21,818 nt of DNA. Origin: Acidobacteriaceae bacterium. GTDB lineage: Bacteria > Acidobacteriota > Terriglobia > Terriglobales > Acidobacteriaceae. The position numbers were made by a program, and so were the translations under genes. The notes beneath the pieces were generated by a model that saw only the letters and a list, made by a program, of their open reading frames with translations, was not told where the DNA came from and ran no database searches. Position 1 is the first letter of the stretch. Each line of letters opens with the position of its first letter. Location: contig DAHXOQ010000017.1 of assembly GCA_027364815.1 (NCBI GenBank), positions 1 to 21,818 on the forward strand, written 5' to 3'. Shown in pieces: positions 1-7,705 of the stretch.

Positions 1-746
1 ATCTTGGGCGATGGGGCAGGGATTTTGCGCGGACGCAAGTGATTACTTCGCTCACCGCATTGGTGCGAATGATTCTGAATCAAACTGAACTTCCTCGGCT
101 GCGATTGAGCTCAATTGAGCCGATGGATTGGACGGATGAGCTGATTTCCTTGATGGGCGAGCATGCTCCACGCATTGCGCGCCATGCGCATCTGCCGCTG
201 CAATCCGGCTCGGACGCGGTGCTGCGCCGTATGCGTCGCCGCTATCGCCCCTGGCATTACGCGGCGAAGGTTGAGGCGCTGGTGAAAACTGTGGGCCCTG
301 CGCTGACATTGGGTGCGGATGTGATGGCCGGATTTCCCGGCGAGACGGATGCGGAGTTTGATGAAACTTGCGCGCTGATTCGTGAACTGCCGTATGGCTA
401 TCTGCATCTCTTCCCTTTCTCGCCGCGGCCGGGAACGCCGGGGTGGGCATTGCATCGCGAGTTTCCCGTGCCGCAAGCTGTTGTTGATGAGCGCATGAGC
501 GTGTTGAGGGGGTTGGCCGCAGAAAAAATCCTGGCTCATCGGAAGAGATTTGTTGGGTGCACTCTGGAAGCGATCACGCTGGCAACTGGAGTTGAGTTGG
601 CGCAACGCGGAAAGACAAATGCCATCAGTGATAATTTTTTGCCGGTTGAGCTTGAGGGCAAGTTCCCCTCCAATCAGATGCTCAAAGTGAATGTTGCGGC
701 AATCGGGGTTGATGGAGTGCTCAAAGCCACAGCAATAGCAGAGTGA
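1..746 (+). CDS. mtaB: tRNA t6A37 methylthiotransferase MtaB (3' part, 5' end outside window)
   Basis: This is the C-terminal part of a MiaB/MtaB-type radical SAM methylthiotransferase. The family adds a methylthio group to N6-threonylcarbamoyladenosine at position 37 of ANN-decoding tRNAs. The frame is open from the left edge (first full codon at 3), so the N-terminal domain and the radical-SAM cysteines lie outside. Visible family signatures are GRWGRD at the edge, PRLRLSSIEP, HLPLQSGSDAVLRRM followed by RRRY, and GADVMAGFPGET. The last 65 or so residues look like a short TRAM-type RNA-binding tail. The SSIEP and PLQSGSD segments fit MtaB better than MiaB or RimO, but the subfamily call is from memory of motifs. 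The GTG at 39 is internal and is not the start. The gene ends 164 bases before infC. Confidence 0.87.
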   Translation, partial: LGRWGRDFARTQVITSLTALVRMILNQTELPRLRLSSIEPMDWTDELISLMGEHAPRIARHAHLPLQSGSDAVLRRMRRRYRPWHYAAKVEALVKTVGPALTLGADVMAGFPGETDAEFDETCALIRELPYGYLHLFPFSPRPGTPGWALHREFPVPQAVVDERMSVLRGLAAEKILAHRKRFVGCTLEAITLATGVELAQRGKTNAISDNFLPVELEGKFPSNQMLKVNVAAIGVDGVLKATAIAE

Positions 747-815
747 ATTTCCTGGCAATGGCCGCTCCTGAATCGGCACAGTTTCACAAGAAGAACGCCA
801 GCTATGTGATTGTGC

Positions 816-845
816 CTGAAAGCCAAACCGCATGAATGGTATACT
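816..845 (+). promoter_or_regulatory. Putative sigma70-type promoter for infC
   Basis: A TATACT hexamer at 840-845 is preceded by CTGAAA at 816-821 with an 18-base spacer. The -10 is near consensus and the -35 matches TTGACA at four of six places. Transcription would start near 852 and give a leader of about 60 bases before the infC start codon. The match was made by eye. Transcription could also read through from mtaB. Confidence 0.4.
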
Positions 846-899
846 CGATGTGCGTAGTACTGCTCTTGTGAAGTGCCAAAAAAGAGCATTGCTGCTGCC

Positions 900-913
900 G
901 GAGGAGAACCATC
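900..913 (+). promoter_or_regulatory. Shine-Dalgarno and ATC start codon of infC
   Basis: GGAGGAG at 900-906 lies four bases before an ATC codon at 911-913 (six bases if counted from GGAGG). In this frame the stop TGA at 869-871 is followed by no ATG, GTG or TTG before 911, and the next canonical start (GTG, 1277) is deep inside the conserved protein. The strong SD therefore decides an ATC start. It is known that infC genes begin with AUU, AUC or AUA and that IF-3 represses its own translation by rejecting such starts. Confidence 0.9.
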
Positions 914-1510
914 GCACTCGATAAACGTTCCGCTAAAACATTTATTCGCATCAACGACCGTATTCGCGCGCGTGAAATTCGCGTCATTGACGAGAACGGC
1001 GAACAACTCGGCATCCTGACTGTATTTGATGCCCTGAAGATTGCCCGCGAACACGGCCTCGACCTCGTCGAAGTCTCGCCTAACGCGGTTCCGCCCGTTT
1101 GCCGCATTCAGGATTACGGACGCTTTCTCTACGAGAAGGAAAAGAGCGACCGCGCCGCCAAAAAGAAGCAGAAAATCATTCTGGTCAAAGAGGTCAAGTT
1201 CTCGGTCACGGTTGACGAGCACGACTACCAGACCAAAAAGAGGCAGGCGATTCGCTTTCTCACCGAGGGCGACAAGGTGAAAGCTAGTCTGCGCTTCCGT
1301 GGACGCCAGATGGCACACCGCGAGCTTGGGTACAACATCATCAACAAGCTGATTCTGGATATTGGCGATGCCGGTATTGTGGAGTTTATGCCGAGGATGG
1401 AAGGCACCACGCTGCACGCGATTATTGCGCCAGCCAAAAAGGATGCTCCGAAGCCGAAGCCAACTGTTGCAGCACCGGCTGCTGCTGAAGCTGCTCCTGC
1501 AACCAAGTAA
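911..1510 (+). CDS. infC: Translation initiation factor IF-3, non-canonical ATC start
   Basis: IF-3 binds the 30S subunit, keeps it apart from 50S and checks the start codon-initiator tRNA match. The 199-residue product begins (initiator)-ALDKRSAKTFIRINDRI. It shows the IF-3 N-domain (RAREIRVIDENGEQLG, about residues 21-36, and DLVEVSPNAVPPVCRIQDYG), a lysine-rich linker (EKEKSDRAAKKKQK) and the C-domain with RFRGRQMAHRELG and VEFMPRMEG. It ends in an Ala/Pro/Lys-rich tail of about 28 residues, which makes it longer than the usual 180 or so. The start is ATC at 911 behind GGAGG, with no ATG/GTG/TTG option upstream in frame. The usual downstream partners rpmI and rplT are absent here. They lie at 10.0-10.8 kb on the other strand. 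Confidence 0.96.
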   Translation: MALDKRSAKTFIRINDRIRAREIRVIDENGEQLGILTVFDALKIAREHGLDLVEVSPNAVPPVCRIQDYGRFLYEKEKSDRAAKKKQKIILVKEVKFSVTVDEHDYQTKKRQAIRFLTEGDKVKASLRFRGRQMAHRELGYNIINKLILDIGDAGIVEFMPRMEGTTLHAIIAPAKKDAPKPKPTVAAPAAAEAAPATK

Positions 1511-1525
1511 AAATCAATGCATTGC

Positions 1526-1560
1526 AAAAAGGGCCGTCAGATTGGCGGCCCTTTTTTTTT
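1526..1560. terminator. Bidirectional rho-independent terminator between infC and the DUF58 operon
   Basis: GGGCCG (1531-1536) pairs with CGGCCC (1546-1551) around a nine-base loop. Nine T follow on the + strand, and five A precede the stem, which gives five T on the - strand. It sits 20 bases after the infC stop and 18 bases from the end of the convergent DUF58 gene, so it probably serves both. Confidence 0.85.
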
Positions 1561-1568
1561 GAGAATCA

Positions 1569-3077
1569 TTAAATTAAAGAACGTTCCTTGATCATCAAAT
1601 ATTGATTGAGTACTGAAGCAGTCAACGCTTCAGGATTCAGGTCGAGAGTGCGGGCTCCATGCTCGTTGAGTTGGGCGAGAAGTCGTTCACGGCGGCTGAC
1701 CATCTCCTGCGCGGCGGCGGCGCGGAACATCTGCTCAACATTTTCCGGACGACGCGAGGCGATCTTGTCGACCTCGGGCTGAGCCATAGCGACAAAAAGC
1801 AGCACGTGGCGCTTGAGCAATTGCATGGCTCCGTCAATGACCTCGGGGCGCATGGAAGTTTCGGCTAGATCCGTGATCCAGAGAATCAAACTGCGGCGCG
1901 GCTGAAGACGGTTGAGCGTGGCTGTGGCGCGCAGATGATCTGCTTCGCTCGATTCGGCGCGCACTTGCGCGAGGGATTCAATCAACTGGCGCAGATGCGC
2001 AGCTCCGCGACCCGGCAGAACGCGCTGCTGAATTCCCTGGCCATAGGCGAGCAAGCCGACGCGATCGCCCGAGTAGAGTGCGAGTTGCGCCATGGCGACG
2101 GCGGTTGAGCAGGCGTGATCGAGCTTGGTGTGGAGCGTGGAAGCGTCGTGCAGCGCGTATCCGGCGGCGTGCGATTTTTCTTTTTTCGCGGTTGCGGAAT
2201 CCGGTTTTTCTCCGGCGTGAATGGCGGCGAGTTCGAGTGCTTCGGCGTCCAAGTGGCCTTCAATCTCCATCGCAACCCGGGAACGCATCAGGCGTCCGCA
2301 ATCGAGAACGATCCAGACGGCCTGGCTGCGCTCGGTTTGATACTGACGCGTGATGAGGTCGCCGCGACGCGCGGTTGCGGTCCAGCAGACATCGCGCAGA
2401 TCGTCGCCAGGACGGTACTCGCGCAGGCTTTCAAAGTCGCGCCCAAGTCCACGCTGACGGGCCTGGCGAAGTTGCAGATCGATCTGTCGGCTGCGGGCGA
2501 GAAAGATTTGCTGCTCCTCGCCGGTTTGCAGAACCGGATAGACGCGAACGGTTTGCGCGAGGTCGGCGACGCCCCAGCGCTCTACCAGATCAACACCCGT
2601 GCGCTAGCGAATGAAGACGGAGCCTGCCGTCCAATCGCCGCGCTCGGTCGGCGTGATGGAGTAGCGCACGGTGGCGGGAATGCCGGGGAAAGCTTGCAGG
2701 CGATGCGTTGCAGGGAGCGCGACCAACTCCATGGGGAGATCGTCGATGAGACGACAGTTGAGAATGCGGCGGCCCTGTTGCAGAACGGAGAGTTCGATTT
2801 CTGTGTGGCCATCGAGCGCGGGCGCGTTGGACCAGCGGCGGCCTATGGTGATGAGTGCGGGATTTGGCAAGCTGAATGCGTCAAAGCTGGCAAGCAACAG
2901 AACGAGAATTTCCCAGGCGAGAAATCCCCAACTGACGGCAGGGTAAAAATAGCCCGGATAAAGCCAGAGCAGCCCGAGCAGCAAAAGCACAATTGCGCGT
3001 GGCGTGAGCCCAAAGGCAAAACGCCGCCTGCGCCTGGCTGGAGCGCTGATGGCTTCGGGATGGAGGCTTGGTGTCAA
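1569..3077 (-). pseudogene. DUF58 protein interrupted by one in-frame amber codon
   Basis: DUF58 proteins are membrane-anchored, partly vWA-like proteins encoded next to MoxR ATPases and probably act with them on envelope proteins. The frame runs from a TTG at 3077 to TAA at 1569-1571 (503 codons). It shows two hydrophobic segments (about residues 25-68), a beta-rich part, then TAG at 2604-2606 as codon 158. Beyond TAG the same frame continues with RTGVDLVERW, VRVYPVLQTG, the core motif REYRPGDDLRDVCW (about 219-232) and a vWA-like C-terminal half. No ATG, GTG or TTG lies between the TAG and the ATG at 2288, so reinitiation would lose the core. Homologs commonly have Tyr at R-x-R here, one base from TAG. 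It could be a recent nonsense mutation, a sequence error or read-through. The TTG start is weak: no clear SD, but an in-frame TAG lies one codon upstream. Confidence 0.85.
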
Positions 3078-3083
3078 AGGCTA

Positions 3084-3097
3084 GTTCTCAGTTCTCA
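3084..3097 (-). repeat. Two heptamer repeats starting at the moxR stop codon
   Basis: Read on the - strand, TGAGAAC occurs twice head to tail, and the first TGA is the stop codon of the MoxR gene. TAG follows directly. This fills almost the whole gap between the MoxR and DUF58 genes. Similar GGGCTCA heptamers occur at two other gene ends in this window (19427-19456 and 19871-19885). Confidence 0.75.
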
Positions 3098-4111
3098 GGC
3101 ACGCGGTACTGGCGTGGCGGCAATGACGTCGGTCAGCACACGATCAGGATCGAAGCCCTCGAGCTCGGCCTCGGGTTTCAGAATCACGCGATGACGGAGG
3201 ACGGGAACGAAGGCACGCTTCACATCATCAGGCACAATGTAATCACGGCCTTCGAATGCAGCGGCGGCTTGAGCAACGCGCATGACGCTGATCGCCGCGC
3301 GGGGACTGGCCCCGAGCGTGAGCGTCGGCCACTCTCTGGTCCGGCGCGTCAGGGCCAGAATGTAGTTGTAAAGCTCGGGCTCAATCCGAATTGCTCGGAC
3401 TTCAGCGCGCGCCGCTTCGAGCAGCGACTCAGGAATCGTGTTGAACTGAATGTCTTCGAGCAGTCCGAATCCAGAGCCTGCGTGATGGCGCTCAAGAATA
3501 ATGAGCTCTTCCGCCGCACTTGGATAGTTGACGCGAATCTTCAGAAGAAAGCGATCAAGCTGCGCTTCGGGAAGCGGATAAGTGCCTTCAAAGTCGACCG
3601 GGTTCTGCGTGGCGAAAACGGTGAACCATTTGGGCAGGGGGCGACGCTGTCCATCGGTTGTGACCTGGCTCTCTTCCATGCACTCAAGCAGCGCGGCCTG
3701 GGTGCGCGGAGGCATGCGGTTAATTTCGTCGACCAGCAATAAGTCAGTGAAAACGGGCCCGGCGTGGAAGGTGAAACTCTCAGAACCGGGGCGCAGAATC
3801 GTGGTGCCGAGAATGTCGGCGGGCATCAGGTCAGGCGTGGCCTGTACGCGCTGAAAGCCCAGGCCGATAAGCTTGCCGAGCGCCTTGACGATGATGGTCT
3901 TGGCGATTCCGGGTACGCCCTCAAGCAGTGCGTGCCCCTGGCAGAGAATGGCGATGAGAACCTCTTCAATCACCAACTCCTGCCCGGCGATAACGCGGCC
4001 CAGCTCAGTGCGCGCATGGGCGATCAACTGATGCGTTGACTGGAGCGAGTACGATTCTGCGCTGCTCTCGTTCTGATTCTGGTTTACCTGATTCAAGTTT
4101 TCTTCACTCAT
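3095..4111 (-). CDS. MoxR-family AAA+ ATPase
   Basis: MoxR ATPases are chaperone-like AAA+ proteins that work with vWA/DUF58 partners on maturation of envelope or metal-centre proteins. Counting from ATG 4111, it has Walker A GVPGIAKT (about 65-72), Walker B LLLVDE (about 124-129), sensor-1 ATQNP (about 167-171) and the family segment LPEAQLDRF (about 180-188). A lid domain follows with SPRAAISVM. The third G of the classical Walker A is Ala (GIAKT), as is usual for MoxR. The start is uncertain: ATG 4111 has a weak GAGAG seven bases upstream, whereas ATG 4129 (six residues longer) has no SD. The N-terminus is rich in Asn/Gln. The gene lies between DUF4350 (55-base gap) and DUF58 (17-base gap) in a same-strand operon. 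Confidence 0.93.
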   Translation of the reverse strand: MSEENLNQVNQNQNESSAESYSLQSTHQLIAHARTELGRVIAGQELVIEEVLIAILCQGHALLEGVPGIAKTIIVKALGKLIGLGFQRVQATPDLMPADILGTTILRPGSESFTFHAGPVFTDLLLVDEINRMPPRTQAALLECMEESQVTTDGQRRPLPKWFTVFATQNPVDFEGTYPLPEAQLDRFLLKIRVNYPSAAEELIILERHHAGSGFGLLEDIQFNTIPESLLEAARAEVRAIRIEPELYNYILALTRRTREWPTLTLGASPRAAISVMRVAQAAAAFEGRDYIVPDDVKRAFVPVLRHRVILKPEAELEGFDPDRVLTDVIAATPVPRA

Positions 4112-4166
4112 TTTCAGTCTCTCTGTCATGTGAATTTTTTCTGAAATTCAATTGCAAAAATCAAAG

Positions 4167-5387
4167 TTAACCTCGCAAATGCCCGAACTCTGATTCCGGT
4201 GTTGCATCTTTTTGTGCGCGTGCCATCAGCATGATCTGGGTTTGATGGCGATAGAGTGTCTGTGCAAGTTTAAGCGCAGCGCGAGGCAAAGCGACGCCAT
4301 TCTTCACGCCCTCTTCAACAGCAAGCAGGTCGTCTTTCAATTTCGGATCGGATTGCGGGTAGCGGGTGTGAATGATCGCGGCGAGCTCGGCGGCATCCAT
4401 GAGTGTCGGCTTCAATCCACAGAGACGCAGCATCTGCCGGCGGAATCGCTCCCAGGTAATTTCCAGCGCAGTTTCGGCAGCGCCGGCCTTTTGATAAAGT
4501 GACCCGAGGGCTTCAAGATACTCAACCGGTGTGGTTCGCGGGCGAACGGGCAATGCGCGCAAAGGCCCACTGCGGCGGCTGAAACTCAGAATGATGAGCA
4601 GTGCAATCGCGAGGAGCCCATACCAGAGCATGGTCTGCGCGATGCCGCTTGAAAAACTCCAGACGCTGCGCACATCACCATGCAGCGATTCATCCCAGTA
4701 AATGTGCTGGCCCTCAACGGGCCCAATCGAGTTCAAGAGCAGATCGAGATTATTTGCGCGGCTGATGGATCCGTTTTCGAGTGGCGTTGAACTGGCCCAC
4801 CAGACGACGCGACCTTTTCCGGAATTGTATTCAACGACCGCGGGCTGGCCGGCGCATGTGTACTCGACGCGATAGGCGGGGTTGCCGAGCTTCCATGTCG
4901 CAGCGGGGATCATCCAGATTTCGCCGCTTGATGTGAGCGGATCAAAGCCCTCGGGCTTGAGTTGACAGGCGGCAAAGGTGAAGTCCTCAGGCGAAGCGCT
5001 GGCTCCATCGGGCAGCAGCATTCCGCCTTGCTCTCCGGGCACCAGGATGCTTCCGCCGCGATCCAGAATCTTGCGCAGGGCGCGCGTATCTTTATTTTGA
5101 AAAAGGCCCGGCTCGGCAATGACGACTACTGTTCCCGGCCCGCTTTTTTCTGCCAGATTGGCAAGCGGCTCTTCCCAGCGTTCAATTGTGTAACCGTCGC
5201 GGGCCAGAGTTTCGTATGCGGCGCGCGCGCCATGCTGGCCAGCAAGAAAACTCGATGGCACCGTGCTTTCGTTATTTGTTTTTTCAGTGCTGAAGATTCC
5301 TGCGCGCACAGCCAGGACGAGCCCGGCGGCGAGACCCCAGAAGAGAAGCTTGCGATCTTTTTTATCCAATGCAGAGAGGAGGCTCAT
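4167..5387 (-). CDS. DUF4350 membrane protein
   Basis: The product has 406 residues. One transmembrane segment lies near the N-terminus (about 13-30), followed by an extracytoplasmic domain of some 210 residues, a second transmembrane segment (about 252-269) and a cytoplasmic helical tail. The soluble part contains GQHGARAAYETLARDGY and the block WDESLHG (about 231-237), which resembles the DE-x-H-x-G-type block typical of DUF4350. The function of the family is not established. The gene regularly accompanies moxR, DUF58 and DUF4129 genes, as here. The ATG at 5387 overlaps the TGA of the DUF4129 gene (ATGA), so the two are very likely translationally coupled. No catalytic residues can be assigned from the sequence alone. 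Confidence 0.8.
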   Translation of the reverse strand: MSLLSALDKKDRKLLFWGLAAGLVLAVRAGIFSTEKTNNESTVPSSFLAGQHGARAAYETLARDGYTIERWEEPLANLAEKSGPGTVVVIAEPGLFQNKDTRALRKILDRGGSILVPGEQGGMLLPDGASASPEDFTFAACQLKPEGFDPLTSSGEIWMIPAATWKLGNPAYRVEYTCAGQPAVVEYNSGKGRVVWWASSTPLENGSISRANNLDLLLNSIGPVEGQHIYWDESLHGDVRSVWSFSSGIAQTMLWYGLLAIALLIILSFSRRSGPLRALPVRPRTTPVEYLEALGSLYQKAGAAETALEITWERFRRQMLRLCGLKPTLMDAAELAAIIHTRYPQSDPKLKDDLLAVEEGVKNGVALPRAALKLAQTLYRHQTQIMLMARAQKDATPESEFGHLRG

Positions 5388-6640
5388 CGCGCCCCCCCTG
5401 ATTGAATCAGCTTTTTCGCAATCTCTGAAGCGGCGTAGTACTCATCTTCTTCGGCCATGCGCCCGCCGTACCAGGTGCGCTCAAAGCTGCGCGTGAGGGT
5501 TTGCAGGCCGGGGCGTCGCGGGTCATCTTGTCTCACCAGCGCAAGGTACTCACGCGGAGTGCGCGCGCGATCTGCCGGCCACAGGCGCAGCGATTCAAGC
5601 CGCGAAATCGATGCCCAGTAGATGAAGTGAATCGCCTCGCGCCACTCGCCGGCTGCCGCTGCGGCTTCTGCATCCTTGAGCCACAGTTGCCAATCGCGCG
5701 CCGAGGCTGCGCCGAAGCCGGGAACAAATCCAACCTCGGGCGTGAGACGCAAACGCAGGCGCCGCTCCGATTGGATGAGCGACCAGATGAGCGCGACCCC
5801 GACGAGAACGAAGAAGCCAATCAGCAGCGCTTTGCCGAGCCACGGAGCGCCGGCTCCGAATGAAGAGATTTTTTCAAAGAAGCTGTTGATCCACGCGCTG
5901 AGTTTTTCAAGGAAGCGATTTTTTGGCGTATCGGTATTCAGATTGCGAAATACGCTTTCTGAGAGAACCTGCTTGAGTGCCGCGTGCTCTTTGGTGTGCG
6001 GGTCAGGTTTTGCGGCGAAGTATTGCTGCGCTTGTTGTAGATCGCTGGCAAGCCGCTCACTGGCATTTTTCAGGAGCTCCGATGTTGCTGGCTGACGAGG
6101 CTGCAGTATCTGCTTCAGATTTTCGCCCGGTACCGGCAGCTTGTCTTCGTCTGAAGTGTCGTTGTCGTCAGTTTTGGTTGGCTGCGTTTCTTTTTGGTTG
6201 TTGTGCTGCTCAATTTTTGGTTTTGCTGCACCCACGCTTCCTGTCGATTGGTGAGCAGCGGCCTCGGTCTGCGCTTTTGCAGTGTCTTTCGGATTGGATT
6301 GCGTTGAATCGGTTTTTTGAGCTTTTTCAAGCAGTGTGCGTAGCCATCCAAAACGAATCATGCGATGCTCGCCGGACGGAAGCACAATCTCATCATCGGA
6401 GCCGACCTTTGACGGATCGCAGACGCTGGCATTGCGCGCGGCAGTGCAGGCGCTGACTAGAGGAAGCAGCGATTCAAGATGCGCGGCGTAAGCATCGAAC
6501 GAGGCGGTGTTCGCCTGTGGAGCATTGATTGTTGTTGCTGGTGCTGCCCCCACGGATTGATTTGCGCGTGCATCCTTCTCCGCCGCGAGTACTAAGGAGG
6601 GCGCGAGTAGAGCGAGCAGTGCGATGGGGAGAAACTTCAT
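5384..6640 (-). CDS. DUF4129 membrane protein with signal peptide
   Basis: The product has 418 residues. A signal peptide (about 1-20, MKFLPIALLALLAPSLVLAA) precedes a long polar, probably periplasmic region. Within it, about 105-180 is low-complexity and rich in Gln, Thr, Lys and Asp. One transmembrane segment (about 268-289) follows, then a cytoplasmic DUF4129 domain with RTPREYL (about 360-366) and SFERTWYGG (about 385-393). The family is of unknown biochemical function and is a standard member of MoxR/DUF58/DUF4350 operons. Both ends overlap the neighbours by four bases (ATGA at 6637-6640 and at 5384-5387), which supports tight co-translation. Confidence 0.82.
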   Translation of the reverse strand: MKFLPIALLALLAPSLVLAAEKDARANQSVGAAPATTINAPQANTASFDAYAAHLESLLPLVSACTAARNASVCDPSKVGSDDEIVLPSGEHRMIRFGWLRTLLEKAQKTDSTQSNPKDTAKAQTEAAAHQSTGSVGAAKPKIEQHNNQKETQPTKTDDNDTSDEDKLPVPGENLKQILQPRQPATSELLKNASERLASDLQQAQQYFAAKPDPHTKEHAALKQVLSESVFRNLNTDTPKNRFLEKLSAWINSFFEKISSFGAGAPWLGKALLIGFFVLVGVALIWSLIQSERRLRLRLTPEVGFVPGFGAASARDWQLWLKDAEAAAAAGEWREAIHFIYWASISRLESLRLWPADRARTPREYLALVRQDDPRRPGLQTLTRSFERTWYGGRMAEEDEYYAASEIAKKLIQSGGAR

Positions 6641-7659
6641 TCAGCATCTCCGTGGGTTTCAGCCGACGAGAAATCTGGCGTTGTCACTTCAGTTATTCTC
6701 TCAGCATCCGCCTCGCTCGTCGCGTTGGCTGCTCTGCCGCGCAGGATTTCAGCGAAACTGATTCCCTCCTGACGAATGCGCTGGTCAAAGTAGATGAGGG
6801 TTAGGGCGATGGGGTAGATGGGTGCCAACAAAAAGCGCAGCGGGAAACTGGCGGCGAAATAATAAAAGAAATTGAACTGTAATCCATGCACTCTGATCAT
6901 CATTTTTGGAAAAGACATGAGCAGATGTGGAATTACGGCATTAATCAATGTCTTCATCAAGAATGAAATCAGAAACAGAGTAATCCAGATCGTGGCCAAA
7001 CGAACGCGGCCTTCTGCAATAACATCCCAAGCGCGCTTTAATGACTTGAATGGCGAAGTACGCTCAAAAACAAAAACACTCCAATTTAAATCAAAGGAAA
7101 CGGCCAGTAGCATCATCATAAAGTATTCAACAAAGAGGGCAATCATGATCAGAATTGTGCCTGCGCTATTCGCAGTTGGCGAAGCATATTGGTACGTTCT
7201 GAAGAGATTTACCCACCAAATGAAAGGCAAGAACAGAATTGATGTGAGCGAGTAAAAAACGGTGCTCAACAATAAGGACTGAGTAACGAGCGCAACTGGC
7301 CGCTGGATTCCGATCTTCAGTGCAGCCGCGAAAGTAATTTTTTGCTGGAGAATTGTTTTTGTAGTGACCGTGATCAACGTTGGATAAATTAGAAATTGCA
7401 GTAAGACAATGGAAAATCCTTCAACGTGGCTCAAAATAATGGAACGAGTTGAATAACTTTGGAAGATGCGCGCAATAGGCGGAGGGTTGAAAGTTAACCA
7501 GGTATTGCCAATAGTTGCGCATAGATAATGGATTACTGCCAGAACCAAACTAAACTGCAAAAAGACACGCCAATTTGTGCGATAGATACGCAGGGTGCGG
7601 ATCAAAATTTCGCCGAGCGTCATTGGACGCGTCTCTTGCGTTGAAGTTTCTTCCCCCAC
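6637..7659 (-). CDS. Multi-pass membrane protein, GPDPase membrane-domain-like (paralog 3)
   Basis: This is the third and most diverged of three tandem paralogs. It has 340 residues with about six long hydrophobic segments. It keeps the N-terminal block MTLGEILIRTLRIYRTN and the C-terminal block YFDQRIRQEG, both shared with the two genes upstream. These blocks fit the membrane domain found in glycerophosphodiester phosphodiesterase-like proteins, but no phosphodiesterase catalytic domain is present, so no enzymatic role is claimed. The start is GTG at 7659, with AAAGG seven bases upstream. TTG 7665 and ATG 7623 are alternatives. Its base composition from about 6.87 to 7.6 kb is visibly more AT-rich than its neighbours. 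The stop overlaps the DUF4129 start. Confidence 0.75.
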   Translation of the reverse strand: MGEETSTQETRPMTLGEILIRTLRIYRTNWRVFLQFSLVLAVIHYLCATIGNTWLTFNPPPIARIFQSYSTRSIILSHVEGFSIVLLQFLIYPTLITVTTKTILQQKITFAAALKIGIQRPVALVTQSLLLSTVFYSLTSILFLPFIWWVNLFRTYQYASPTANSAGTILIMIALFVEYFMMMLLAVSFDLNWSVFVFERTSPFKSLKRAWDVIAEGRVRLATIWITLFLISFLMKTLINAVIPHLLMSFPKMMIRVHGLQFNFFYYFAASFPLRFLLAPIYPIALTLIYFDQRIRQEGISFAEILRGRAANATSEADAERITEVTTPDFSSAETHGDAE

Positions 7660-7705
7660 TTTCAAACCTTTCTAAATCGATTGAGGCTGATACTTGCCTT
7701 ATAGC

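Noticed and set aside
674..1417. Long - strand open frame opposite infC
   Set aside because: It is antisense to infC, whose conserved IF-3 protein lies on the + strand. No SD or family motif was seen.
2604..2606. TAG read as pyrrolysine or a reassigned sense codon
   Set aside because: Several genes in the window end with TAG, and no pyl genes are visible. A point mutation or sequence error is the simpler reading.
2115..3194. Long + strand open frame of 359 codons opposite the DUF58 gene
   Set aside because: It is antisense to a clearly conserved DUF58 frame, has no family features and arises from GC-rich codon structure on the other strand.
3068..3742. 224-codon + strand frame opposite moxR
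   Set aside because: It mirrors the MoxR coding sequence, and the - strand has Walker A and B motifs.
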